The translations under genes were made by a program, and so were the position numbers. Source: Cephalothrix simula (lineage: Eukaryota; Nemertea; Palaeonemertea; Archinemertea; Cephalotrichidae). From it: a stretch of DNA of 21,081 nucleotides. The notes under the pieces were generated by a model that was not told where the DNA came from, searched no databases, and saw only the letters and a program-made list of their open reading frames with translations. The DNA lies in the NCBI GenBank assembly GCA_035591015.1, contig JAXIUW010189180.1, forward strand, positions 1 through 21,081. Direction: 5' to 3'. The stretch's first letter is position 1. Every line of letters begins with the position of its first letter. Shown one piece after another: positions 1 through 8,832 of this stretch.

Positions 1-340
1 CTCAAAATTTAGCAAATCGATTCTTGAATAATTTATTTAACGGTCCATCAGCTGTTTGGCATCAGCTGTCTTTAGCACGCATCTGAATCCTTGTCACTAT
101 TCATTTATTTAGCCTGCCGGAAGTTACCAAGGCCCAAGCAAATAATTCCCAAGTGAGGACAACTTGTCATCTGTGAGGATTCCATATTAGATGACTCTTC
201 CCTCCCTCGCTGTATCCCATTTAGCCTTGTATACTAATATACAGCTGGGTATTAAATGATTCTATTCATCACTGCCATGTCATTGGCTAAATTCAAGGAC
301 ACATGAGCAAGGACAGTCAAAAGGGGGTCACAATCCAGCT
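1..340. other. No gene recognised
   Basis: This stretch has stops in every frame at short intervals and no splice-bounded coding segment that I can support. It reads as ordinary AT-rich non-coding DNA. It ends at the putative border of the hAT-like repeat that follows. Confidence 0.5.
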
Positions 341-667
341 AGAGGATCGTTTTACATCTCTGTCGTTTACTGTTCCAGATTTATCGAAACGGTATCGGTT
401 GCTGATTTTTTTACAAGAACGGAACGGAGCAATAACGGTTTTCCGTTCTTCTCAAAATTGGATCTGATCAGAACGGTTTACAAAAATTGGTATTTATTTT
501 AAAAATTGGTGATTGTCATCTTGTTTTTATTGCACGTATGACTGCATTTTAAATAACTTTATATTTAAAACAAAAGTAGTAAGAACAAGTATCGGAACGG
601 TATCAGTTTAGATCAGTTAGAACGGCCGTTCTAATCGATCGGATCTTTTACGGTTCCACCTCTAAAT
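341..667. mobile_element. Candidate non-autonomous hAT-like element
   Basis: About 330 bp with the word AACGG or its complement CCGTT repeated at least seven times (near 390, 420, 425, 434, 440, 472, 595 and 621). AACGGTATC occurs near both ends. The right end read on the minus strand begins TAGAGGTGGAACC, which resembles the CAGAGGTGGAAC-type ends of hAT transposons. The left end begins TAGAGGATCG, so the terminal repeat is weak beyond about six bases and no clear 8-bp target duplication is seen. Dense subterminal repeats of one short word are typical of hAT elements. There is no transposase, so it would be a MITE. The family assignment is inference from end shape only. Confidence 0.3.
617..634. 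repeat. Perfect 18-bp palindrome
   Basis: TTAGAACGGCCGTTCTAA is a perfect palindrome. It is embedded in a near-palindrome that continues outward to GATC on both sides. It lies near the right end of the hAT-like candidate and may be a transposase-binding or fold-back feature of it. Confidence 0.6.
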
Positions 668-1592
668 ATGCATTTTGTAGGCCTTGGTAGACCTTCCATT
701 TCTGTGATGAGATTGGCCTTGATGAAATTACGTCAGTTTTGTCACTTCGAAGCCCTACACATGCAGTTAACAAGCGGTGCATTGGAATGTTTCCACCCTG
801 TCGGGGGCAGCCGAGAAATTGACGATAACCTATGCCCGACTGAGACCAGGAATGTTTCCTCCCCCAAAGGAACCCTTCTTCACCATAGCTTCACCTGGAA
901 TTTATTTGATGGGCTTACCAACATAGTTTTAAGGGGGTTCCGATGAAATTGAAATCAGAAGTTTGAAAGAGGGGTTTTGTCCTAAGTTTTCGAAATTTGG
1001 AGCAAACAGAGAAAGTTTTAGTTTTGCTGGATTTCTTTTCATTGACTCGCTGCTTCCTAAAGCTAAATTCCATGGCCTAATGATGGTTTTGACGAAATTG
1101 GATTCCCAATTAGGGCCGACCTGGTCAGAATTTATTGATGAAAATGTTAATTAGTCCTGGTCTTCTAGTCAGAGAGTAGTTTCTATGCCAACAATCGGAT
1201 TTATTTTAGAAGGAACCCCAATCCTGATGATTTTGAGATTTAAAAATTTTTCTGGAACTTACTCTGGAACATAAAGAACGTTTTCTCACCTCCATATAAG
1301 GATCTCTCCTAAAGAATATGTGTGAAATTTTCACCTCATATATCTGAGCTTGCACATTTTTCGCTCTTTCAAAGCGCGATTCTACTTTTGATGCAACTGA
1401 AAAGTCGTTTGCTACTTTTGTAAGTATATGTTTGTTGTTTGTCCAAAAAAGCCTTCCTGCTCTAGGCCAATCTTACCCTTTCTGCAAAATACGTGTACAC
1501 TTTTGAATTTTGCAACATTTTCGAATTTTGGCTGTGCCTTTTATCAAATCGCGGTACTGCGCCTTTATAAAGCGTTGAGATAAATATGTTTG
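668..1592. other. No supported gene; unrecognised 92-codon open frame
   Basis: The + strand is open at 668-946 (92 codons) and 963-1154 (63 codons). Neither product resembles a family I know, and neither has a domain, convincing splice sites or matching context. An 11-base direct repeat, GGAATGTTTCC, occurs at 784-794 and 849-859. The 668-946 segment is somewhat richer in G+C than its flanks, so a decayed element fragment is possible. I do not call a gene. Confidence 0.4.
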
Positions 1593-1795
1593 GTAAGTGG
1601 CGTATCCACAGGAGGGCAAGAAGCCCTCCCTAGAATTTTTTGACGAACGAATTTCTTTTCTAATGAACTTTTTTGTCCCTATACACATTTTTGGTCCGTC
1701 AAAATGTCGGACGCCCCCCCCCCCTCCAGACGAAATCCTAGATACCCCGCTGATACCCTTCGGACACTTCACACATCTGAAATTTAAATCCAAGG
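1593..1795. repeat. Interspersed repeat with GTGGCGTA head and C11 tract
   Basis: It begins near GTGGCGTATCCAC, followed by a hairpin (GGAGGGC at 1611-1617 and GCCCTCC at 1623-1629 with a 5-base loop). Further on is a run of 11 C at 1714-1724 and the segment CTAGATACCCCGCTGATACC. A TGGCGTAGCCA-like head with a downstream G or C tract is a recurrent form of old interspersed repeat in invertebrate genomes. Open frames on both strands here (68 and 106 codons) are by-products of the repeat and not genes. The exact borders are uncertain. Confidence 0.4.
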
Positions 1796-1859
1796 AGCCC
1801 TAACCGTAACTCATCAAAGGGGGATTTAGAAAGTGAGTTTTTCAATCTTAGATTTTTTT

Positions 1860-1932
1860 CGAGGGGCGGACTATAGTCCACAAAAAGTCCAATAGTCCGG
1901 ACTTGTAGTCTTTGGGCGTTTACCGCCCCTCG
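1860..1932. mobile_element. 73-bp hairpin element with perfect 10-bp terminal inverted repeats
   Basis: CGAGGGGCGG at 1860-1869 is the exact reverse complement of CCGCCCCTCG at 1923-1932. The interior is made of GGACT/AGTCC words in both orientations, so the whole unit can fold back. Runs of T sit just outside both ends (left GATTTTTTT, right TTTTTTGC) and may be target sequence. It is too short to code and reads as a miniature inverted-repeat element or solo hairpin. Confidence 0.45.
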
Positions 1933-2104
1933 TTTTTTGCAATCTTTTCTTTTATTGATTTGGTGAATTTGTATACTTATTGTTTTTTTATTGTATTTAT
2001 TATGGTCAGTCAGGGTCAGTTTACCTTTTTCAAAAGCTGAGTGATGTGCAGTATATGGCATCTGGGCACTCGATAATATAACCACTTCAGTTCTTTATCG
2101 AAAT

Positions 2105-2225
2105 AGTTCTGATCAGTTATGATGTCATAATATTTTAATGATCATGATTCAAATAATATGTGACTAATGACGTCATAAAATCATTAAATACGTCATATGA
2201 TCATGAATTTATGACGTCATTACTT
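2105..2225. promoter_or_regulatory. Cluster of CRE-type and TGATCA palindromes
   Basis: TGACGTCA occurs at 2168-2175 and 2212-2219. The near match TGATGTCA lies near 2120, ACGTCAT lies between the two exact copies, and TGATCATGA occurs twice. TGACGTCA is the CREB/ATF palindrome. The clustered palindromes could equally be the ends of a degraded transposon, because the same octamer recurs in other repeats of this window. Regulatory function is inference. Confidence 0.3.
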
Positions 2226-2843
2226 TGATAAAGCACTTAAGCGGATATACAAAATGATTGAAGTTGATTTGATATCGAATGGTTTAGGCCTAGGTCCTCC
2301 CTTAAATATTTAAATTTAATTGATTTAAATGCAGTTTGATTGCTTATAATAGCTTTTGGATTATTATACCTGTATACCCATTATGTCCTCATATGCTGGT
2401 TCATTTGGTTGGAAATACTTTCTATATTCTATTTAGGTTGTATTATTAACGCAAAGAATGTGCCCCATGCTAGAAAAATCGGTATTCATTTTCTGATACT
2501 ATTCATACTTGGGAGTATAATACTCAAATAGTGACAAATTCATGAATTTATTTCTTGGAAGATCCACGAAATTTAACTGAAGCGTAGCGGGCGTAACCTT
2601 ATATCAGGCTAAATAAGGATATGTACGTTACAAGTTTGTGCTTAAGGGCGAAGGATTAAAGTTACAGACCTACATCTATTAAAACCGGTTTAAGAAACCT
2701 TTTGTTAACGGGTTAACTCACTCACCGGAAACCTACAGGATCATCGAACTCAAAGTTCATGGTAGGCGTTTGATTAGTTTCCAAATTAATATTGCGTTTG
2801 TTTTTGGCTCACTTATAATAGCTTATTACTTCATTTTAAGCCA
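2226..2843. other. No gene recognised
   Basis: AT-rich DNA. A 63-codon + strand frame at 2340-2531 is rich in I, L, F and Y, as expected from AT-rich sequence. It has no family resemblance I can support. No repeat border is clear here. Confidence 0.5.
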
Positions 2844-3034
2844 TATATACACTGTGGTTAAGATATATCATAACTAAAGATCCCTACTAGGATATTTACT
2901 ACGTCAAGGCTAACCGGGAACTGTATCGATCTAGAATTCCCGGCTAGCTTTTACATAGTATATCATAATAGGGAAGATCATAGTATTTATCGTTATTATA
3001 TCTATCCATATGGCTTAACCACAGAGCTATATAC
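2844..3034. mobile_element. Foldback (MITE) element, copy 1
   Basis: The outer inverted repeats are CACTGTGGTTAAG from 2850 and CTTAACCACAG at 3014-3024, with TATATA just outside both. A central hairpin has arms TACTACGTCAAGGCTAACC and its imperfect complement, ending near 2960. No coding capacity. The TA-rich flanks on both sides would fit TA target duplication, as in Tc1/mariner-type MITEs, but this is inference. A second diverged copy lies at 8545-8711 with the same outer and central words in the same order, which establishes it as a dispersed family. Confidence 0.6.
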
Positions 3035-4312
3035 ACCATCTTATTCGCTTTAGATCATTTCAGGCCTTTTTAAGAATGTAGGCCAAATGTAAAACTTTTT
3101 ATAGTCATTAGGCTTCGGCGCTTTCCTTTATTATGGCCCATCGTACAAAGCTTCCGTTATTCTTTAAATTGTGTAAGATAATCACGTGGTCTTTAAAATC
3201 TCTTTGCCAAAACGCTAGCCTAGGTAAGCTTAACTTTAGCCATTAAAATAATTTTGAAACCAATTCTTTCTTCGAGCCGCTCACCTCGAGTTCTTAAATT
3301 TTTGATTCGGTGGATAATTTACCTACCTCGTCTAGCCTTCCTTTAGACATATTTTCTCTCTCTGGCAGTCTCACCTATAAGCCCAATCATTTTTGCGTCA
3401 GGGATAAGGCGCACGGGACTAGGCAAAACAATTAAACCCCATCCCGGTCCATAACTGGGAATGTGCAAGATGCTGGGGTCACATGGCAAACTTTTTAAAG
3501 TTTTGTCCACTTCCTTTATTATGTTGGAATAGCCAGTTGTTTTCATCAATCATTTTCCAGATTCTTTTTAAATTTTAGCACGAATCGCCAAAGAATTTGA
3601 ATTTTGCCCTGTGTCATTATCGGCATGTGAAAAAAATCTTGCATGGCTATTTCAATAGGCTCAAAACCCCCATCACTTCGGGGTATAATGAAAAGTTGAG
3701 TTATTTGAAAAGAGTTTCTTTTAGACCCTTTTCCTGACCCTTACCTTTTTATTTCGAAAGCCCTTTATCGTTCGTTTCACAGAGTTTGGATCTTTTATGA
3801 CTATTAAGAAGTTTTTGATGACTGGTAGTCTCTATTCGCCCACATTAGCTTTGGCGTGCTCAAGCATACCAGTATTGATATTGTTAACCTCTGGAGGTGT
3901 ATTTTGTGAAATATTTTGACAATTTTGGGTTCATTGGGATATTTTGAAGGTACGAAATGTAGGCCTATTTGAAATTCTAAGTTTTCTTGCCTATGTAACG
4001 TTTTTTGTGGTATTTTTTCTGAAAGCATAAGTAAAATTCATATTAATTATTGGAGAACGATTATCACGTGGGATTAAAGGTCTTTCTTTGTGTGAATTCT
4101 AAAAAGGATTTGATTTATGAATGATTATTATAATATGTTCTTAATCACTTAACTTTGTGACGTCACAAAAGTGAAATTCATTGATATTTTTATCAAATAG
4201 GCCTTTTTCTATCTGGGTATTTCTTTCCTAATTAATGCCAACATTTAATTGGCTCTTTATCTTGAAATCAATTCATTTTACAAAATAATTTGCTAAAAAT
4301 TAACTCTATTGT
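3035..4312. other. No gene recognised
   Basis: About 1.3 kb of AT-rich sequence. Short open frames on the minus strand (3343-3549 and 3804-4028) show no motifs, no good splice borders and no relation to the + strand gene. One exact TGACGTCA octamer lies at 4158-4165. No tandem or long inverted repeat was seen. Confidence 0.5.
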
Positions 4313-4449
4313 TATATCATGGCTGAGTTTAGCGGAGGGATTTTCTATTATCAAAACTGTGTGTATATCTGTGATATAACAACACTTTATGATATACTGC
4401 ACGTTTTTGGATATACCGCACTGAAGTTGAAAAAATCAATCAGCCATGG
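4313..4449. mobile_element. MITE with GATATAC repeats, copy 1
   Basis: It starts near ATCATGGCTGA and ends TCAGCCATGG (4440-4449), giving short terminal inverted repeats around ATGGCTGA. The interior has ATATCTGTGATATA, then two units of GATATAC-x-GCAC, and then GCACTGAAGTTG. The element at 16263-16380 carries the same ordered words, so this is a dispersed, non-coding family of about 120-135 bp. A TTTTCTAT word near the left end and AAAAAATC near the right end suggest fold-back. Confidence 0.55.
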
Positions 4450-5994
4450 TGTAAAACGCAGGTTTAATAACACAGGTTTTGTTTCTATATTTATATGATT
4501 TGTATATTATCATATCCGTTCAAATTTTATGATAATTTTCCGTTTCCGCTTTAATATTTACGAATAAATATCAAATGACATTCCATAAATTTTGGCCTTA
4601 ATCAGCCTGTTTAATTTTGCTTGGTATAAACTGTTTATACAAATCTACTGTAGTTTTGGAAAGCTCTTTAAAATGAATCACGCCAATATTGTAATTTTTA
4701 CCAAACTTTTTATGCTGCGAACATTACCCTATTTACTATTTAGTTTTTGAAGAGAGGTCAACATCATTGAATGGCTATTTAGATTTTTTGAGAACTACCA
4801 GATTCATATTTGGATAGCTGCAAACTGCTGAAAATGGGTTTGGTCGAGTTGGCGTCGCACTCAGGCACTGAATTGTGTTGAAAGTTTCTAGAGTTTAGAG
4901 TTACGGACTCTGTGGTGTGGCCATATTTGAAGGTTTCAGCAATTATCATCCATTGATATTTGAATACGTATAAAAAATTCTAATTAACGCGAAATTATTG
5001 ATTTTTGCATATATTTATAGATAAGCTGTATCTTATATTTAGATTGTATTTTAACTTGGCCTCGGCAATTTTAACCTGAGCAACCAAGCATTAATACCAT
5101 TTCGAGGTGAACTTGTGACCGCTTTCAAAATCTTTGCTAATGACGACTCCCGGTGTTGCAGGGATCATTGTCCGTAGGGATTTTTGTCCTCTTTGTATAA
5201 CATATCATACACTGGCGGAGGTAGGGCATTTATCCCTATAGGGGACATTCATCTCTTGGCTTCTTTCGTCATCACTACAGGTATATAAAGTATACTGCCC
5301 GACAGGCATCCCTTTCACACCGGTTTCAAAAAAGCCAGCATTGATAAATTCTGTACATTTTCTAATGATCTTGATGTGGTTTTTCCATCTAAAATGCAGT
5401 TTCCGCATTTCCTGCCATTCTCAACATGACTTTTCTGAGTCATGGTTATGAAGCTTTAAATGTCACACGAACCGGGAGAAACTGGTGCGTTAAGCCATTA
5501 CGTTAAATTGTTGCCATTTCAGGCCCGTTTACTCCATGGACTATAAATTCATCAATCAATTTATCATGTCTACGACATCTTGATCAGGGCGTTTGGTGTA
5601 CTCAGAATACAAAGCTTCAGCACACTCAGCAATGTTTATGCTTATGTAGTGTTAAGAGCGGCAGGAATATCTCATGGGCTCATAATCGGTCATGGATTTG
5701 AGCCTCAATACGGACATAATATTCTGGATTCTGGTCCCCACTGCCCCAACACTGGGTTCTTTCTCTGGAAGTCACCGTATCAATCAATAACTCTTGAGCA
5801 CCCGTGATAGTAGGGCCTAAAAGGGTTTCTTTCAGATAATGTTTTTAGTGGCAGTTTGTGACAAATGGTGATGCGCGCTTAAAGTCATTTTGATTTTTTG
5901 GACCATGAATTAACATCCGTTAAATATGAATGATAGTCCAATAACATTACTTTTTTAGCTCCTTGGGGATGCCTCTCAAAATGGCATTCGAACA
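4450..5994. other. No gene recognised
   Basis: About 1.5 kb without a supportable exon. Open frames at 5205-5408 (minus, 67 codons) and 5580-5807 (plus, 75 codons) match nothing I recognise and have no matched splice sites. A CACTGGCGGAGGTAG word near 5211 resembles the degraded ends of interspersed repeats. Confidence 0.45.
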
Positions 5995-6031
5995 ACTGAC
6001 GGATGAAGGAGGGTCTAGACGATCCGTCAGT
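5995..6031. repeat. Hairpin with perfect 10-bp arms
   Basis: ACTGACGGAT at 5995-6004 pairs perfectly with ATCCGTCAGT at 6022-6031 across a 17-base loop. No T tract follows, so it is not a bacterial-type terminator. It is probably a short transposon relic. Confidence 0.5.
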
Positions 6032-6341
6032 CTAAATTCGTAGGTGGTCTCTTGTATACATCCTCCGTTACTCCAATGTTAAATTATGGGGGCCCTCTGC
6101 TGGTTTGTTTGTAAACAAGACCCCAATCGATGAGATACTGAGAAACAAGTGACCGTACTGATTAGCTAAAGGAAAAAAATGCTCGTTTGGGGGTAATAAT
6201 ATTCATGATAGGGGTCGTGATAATTGAGTGTCTGGCGCTTTTTATAAACAAACAAGCAGAGGATGCCCTTAAAGAGATATGCAGACGGGGTGACAGGGGC
6301 CTGTGAAAATATGACTTTAATTTTGAAAATTTTCTTTTCAG

Positions 6342-6409
6342 AATATACATCCATACAGAATCCGTCACAGTGTTATACAAGCATGCTTACTGATGAAGCA
6401 GATCACAAG
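6342..6409 (+). CDS. Candidate alternative 5' exon of the RNF38/44-like gene
   Basis: A 68-bp segment between a strong acceptor (TTTTCTTTTCAG ending at 6341) and a strong donor (AAG then GTAAGG from 6410). A possible start codon at 6383 (A at -3) gives nine residues, MLTDEADHK, ending in phase 0. That phase matches the start of the 19852 exon. The reading frame is also open upstream of this ATG within the segment, so an internal coding exon or a mostly untranslated leader exon are both possible. It cannot join the 10422 exon in frame, because no usable acceptor there restores phase, so it would skip to 19852. The evidence is splice signals and phase only. There is no homology and no transcript, and a chance pair of splice-like sites is a real alternative. 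Confidence 0.27.
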
Positions 6410-6659
6410 GTAAGGCTTTTTGAAGATTCCCATTTTTTTGCTTTTGATTTCAAATGTAATTTCTTCCTACTGTAAATTTACAATAGAGGATAAAAGCCGG
6501 TCGACTAAAAAACATATTACTTGTACATGTATGTGTTTATACTAAGATGGGGCACTAGACACTGGGGACACTGGCCTTTGATTAGCACGCGCAGCTCAGA
6601 CCTTTAGGTGCCTTTTGAAAAGGCCTAAGGGTTCGCCAGGGCTTGGTGACCGCTCTATA

Positions 6660-6842
6660 CATATTATATATGCAACACAAAATAGGCTATTGCGAGGTGA
6701 CCGGATTAGGAATTAATGTCCTTGCTAAGTATATATGTTTTGCATGCAAGCATGTCACCTAGCACACCCTAACCGGTCTCGAACTCCCGACCTCTCGATC
6801 GTGAGTCTGACGCTCTACCAACCGAGCTAAATCCTCATTGGC
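6660..6842 (-). mobile_element. tRNA-derived SINE
   Basis: Read on the minus strand, the head has a pol III A box (TAGCTCGGTTGG, complement of 6818-6829) followed by GTAGAGCG. A B box (GAGTTCGAGACC, complement of 6775-6786) lies about 43 bases further on, at tRNA-like spacing. The anticodon region reads CTCACGA, but the anticodon, T and acceptor stems do not pair properly. It is therefore not a working tRNA gene. A non-tRNA body runs on toward about 6660 and perhaps further. The length and 3' tail are uncertain. Confidence 0.65.
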
Positions 6843-6845
6843 CAT

Positions 6846-7284
6846 TGTCCCCTCCCCGACAACTGGTCCAGTCCACTACTGGTTTTCGAAGAGTACTTTT
6901 TTTACTTAAAAGTTGGATGTGTGCTTACAATTTAAATCTCACCCCGGGGACTTATTAACAATGTCAATGCTATTGAGAAACTTCGTGATTTAAGAAGCCT
7001 TACCTCTTTCCGGAAAGGCTTGGCGATATATTACACCAGTAAAACCATGTTCGTATTCATGAATACTGTCTTGAATTCTCTGCAAACACGCAAATATAAT
7101 TTAAGTCTCCGTTTACCCATCCTGGAAATGTAGAAGGGGATACGTCGTGTTGCTAAAGTTATATGTATGATATATCGAGCTTCCCTTTTAAGAACCGTGG
7201 CTTCTTTCTACACAAATGGTCAGTAAAATTGAAAGCCACTCGGAGGCTTCCCGTTTCGGAGACTATGGTACTAACCCCCATATG
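6846..7284. other. No gene recognised
   Basis: About 440 bp with no supported exon, repeat border or RNA gene. Confidence 0.5.
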
Positions 7285-7465
7285 TAATGTAAGGAGATTA
7301 TGAATTTGCATATTAGAATTTTAATGACGCTATCGAGGCGCAGCCGAGAGGCAAAAACTGACTTATAAGGGCGTTCTCAGGAGCCAGTCAGTTTTTTGTC
7401 TCTCGGCCGCGCCTCGATGACATCATTAAAATTTTGATATGCAAATGCATAATATACGCTCCATT
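7285..7465. mobile_element. Foldback element with ~60-bp inverted arms
   Basis: The arm at 7304-7362 is complementary to the arm at 7387-7446 over about 60 bases with roughly nine differences, around a 24-base loop. After an interruption, weaker pairing continues outward to TAATG at both ends (about 7285 and 7465). The core arm word (CGAGGCGCAGCCGAGAG on the left, CTCTCGGCCGCGCCTCG on the right) is GC-rich in an AT-rich region. There is no coding capacity. The high arm identity implies a fairly young insertion or ongoing arm correction. Confidence 0.7.
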
Positions 7466-8528
7466 ACCGATCCAACCGTCCATATATACCCGGTAATACG
7501 TGGAGGAAAACTACGGTAAGTTGCGTTTTGGGCCTCCGGGCGGGTTTCAAGTGCTTGCTGAAATTAACTATGGCAGGCTAATTATTGCCAAATTTCTGTA
7601 GCTCGGGTCTGACATAGAATTATTAACATCCTTTTACTGTGTTCGGTCTTCCGCTGATTTAGCGGCATATGCCCATGCCACTAAAACGTAAGGGCATAGG
7701 AAATTCAATTTAGAATATAGGTCGACTATGAACTTTTTTCTGTCACTGGCGAAGGGCGAGGGTTCGATCCCTCTGTCCGCTGAGTGCTCTCGGGGTCTCA
7801 ATCTTCTTTTGTATCAATTATATACGAATTCTAGTCTTTGTAGAAGCCACCATCCCAAAGTAGGACATTTGACAATGGTTTTATCAATCATTGGTCCTAT
7901 TCAAGCAATATTACCGTCATTTTTATTCTCTACCTTTTTTGGAATTCGCAAAAGTTCATAATTTTATTATTGTCATGCTGAACTATTATTATTATAAAAA
8001 ATGGTGCTGCTGATAATTTGTAACTATTTGTTGTAAGGCCGTTTTGCCTATTTCCGATTTAGTACAATGCACCCTATACCACCAGGGAAAGAATCACAAT
8101 GCATTGCAAAATAAATAGGATCTGAGATATTGTGTAGGCTTGAGCTGAACACGAAAAAAGCTATTGCGTGGGCTACATGGAATAAAGGCTTATTTCTTTT
8201 GCCCCCAGTGCCATAGATATTTATTTCTCTTGTAGAAACAGAATATTGTAAAAATTATATTAAAATCCAAGAGGTCTGGAAGGGGAAATGGAAGGAAAAA
8301 TTGCGAATTTCTTTACCAGCTTTAGAGGCAAGATAATTTTCATATGGGTTGTTGGTTGGTTGGGCTTTCGAATCTATGGGTAGGACACCCCAATCACTAA
8401 TATGAACTGAGAACGGACTGCAATAGGCTATGTTTAGATCCTCATTTGGATCTTCCTTCTTCAGAAAGAATTAATTTTTTTCCTTCTTGACGTAGTGTTC
8501 CTTCTTGGCGTAGTGACGTCAAGGCTGT
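7466..8528. other. No gene recognised
   Basis: About 1 kb. A 77-codon + strand frame at 7728-7961 covers a tRNA B-box-like word (GGTTCGATCC near 7762) and is more likely part of a degraded SINE than a gene. One exact TGACGTCA lies at 8514-8521. No splice-bounded coding segment was found. Confidence 0.45.
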
Positions 8529-8545
8529 GTGGGTTCAACTCCCAC
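8529..8545 (+). repeat. tRNA T-arm-like remnant
   Basis: GTGGG, TTCAACT and CCCAC form a perfect 5-bp stem with a 7-base loop, the geometry of a tRNA T arm. No A box or acceptor stem lies at proper spacing, so it is at most a SINE remnant. It directly abuts foldback copy 2, which may have inserted into it. Confidence 0.35.
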
Positions 8546-8711
8546 TGTGGTTAAGTTATTTAGCTAACCATCAATACTAGAATCTTCCCTATCCTGATAT
8601 ATTAAGTCAAGGCTAACCAGGAACGGTATCGATCAAATTTTAGATCAATACAGTTCCCGATTAGCCTTGACGTAGTATATTGATCGTTAGCTATCATATA
8701 GCTTAACACTG
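8545..8711. mobile_element. Foldback (MITE) element, copy 2
   Basis: It opens with CTGTGGTTAAG (8545-8555) and closes with CTTAACACTG (8702-8711). An inner inverted pair is built on TAGCTAAC-x-ATCAATA. The central hairpin has 29-base arms at 8606-8634 and 8643-8671 with about four mismatches. The central word GTCAAGGCTAACC and the order of parts match copy 1 at 2844-3034. The right terminus is more degraded than in copy 1. Non-coding. Confidence 0.6.
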
Positions 8712-8766
8712 AATCCCTGTTAGCCAGATCTATACGTTATATGGTCTGCTCGAGTTGTTCAAGATC

Positions 8767-8832
8767 AAACTGGTTTTGCAAAGGCAGGCCTATGATAATA
8801 TATAATTAAGCCTGCCTTTGTAAAACCAGTTT
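8767..8832. repeat. Long hairpin with 23-bp arms
   Basis: The arm at 8767-8789 (AAACTGG ... AAGGCAGGC) and the arm at 8810-8832 are reverse complements with one mismatch, around a 20-base AT-rich loop. It lies only 55 bp from foldback copy 2 but shares no sequence with it. It may be a separate MITE, or a small-RNA hairpin if transcribed. Confidence 0.65.

Noticed and set aside
1473-2085. Minus-strand open frames across the C-tract repeat
   Set aside because: They include a glycine run from the C11 tract and cover repeat DNA and the 73-bp hairpin element. They are by-products of the repeats.
2340-2531. A membrane protein or nuclear copy of a mitochondrial gene
   Set aside because: The hydrophobic composition follows from AT-rich DNA. 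I could not match it to any mitochondrial subunit and its flanks show no mitochondrial order.
2712-2765. A minus-strand first exon (ATG, twelve codons MNFEFDDPVGF..., then GTGAGT)
   Set aside because: The start context and donor look fair, but it is very short. It has no recognisable homology and no partner exon in the remaining 2.7 kb. Such pairs arise by chance.
6765-6842. A functional tRNA gene on the minus strand
   Set aside because: A and B boxes are present, but the acceptor, anticodon and T stems do not pair, and the sequence continues into a SINE-like body.
7745-7780. A second tRNA gene at the GGTTCGATCC word
   Set aside because: No A box lies upstream at proper spacing and there is no acceptor stem. 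It is only a B-box-like word.
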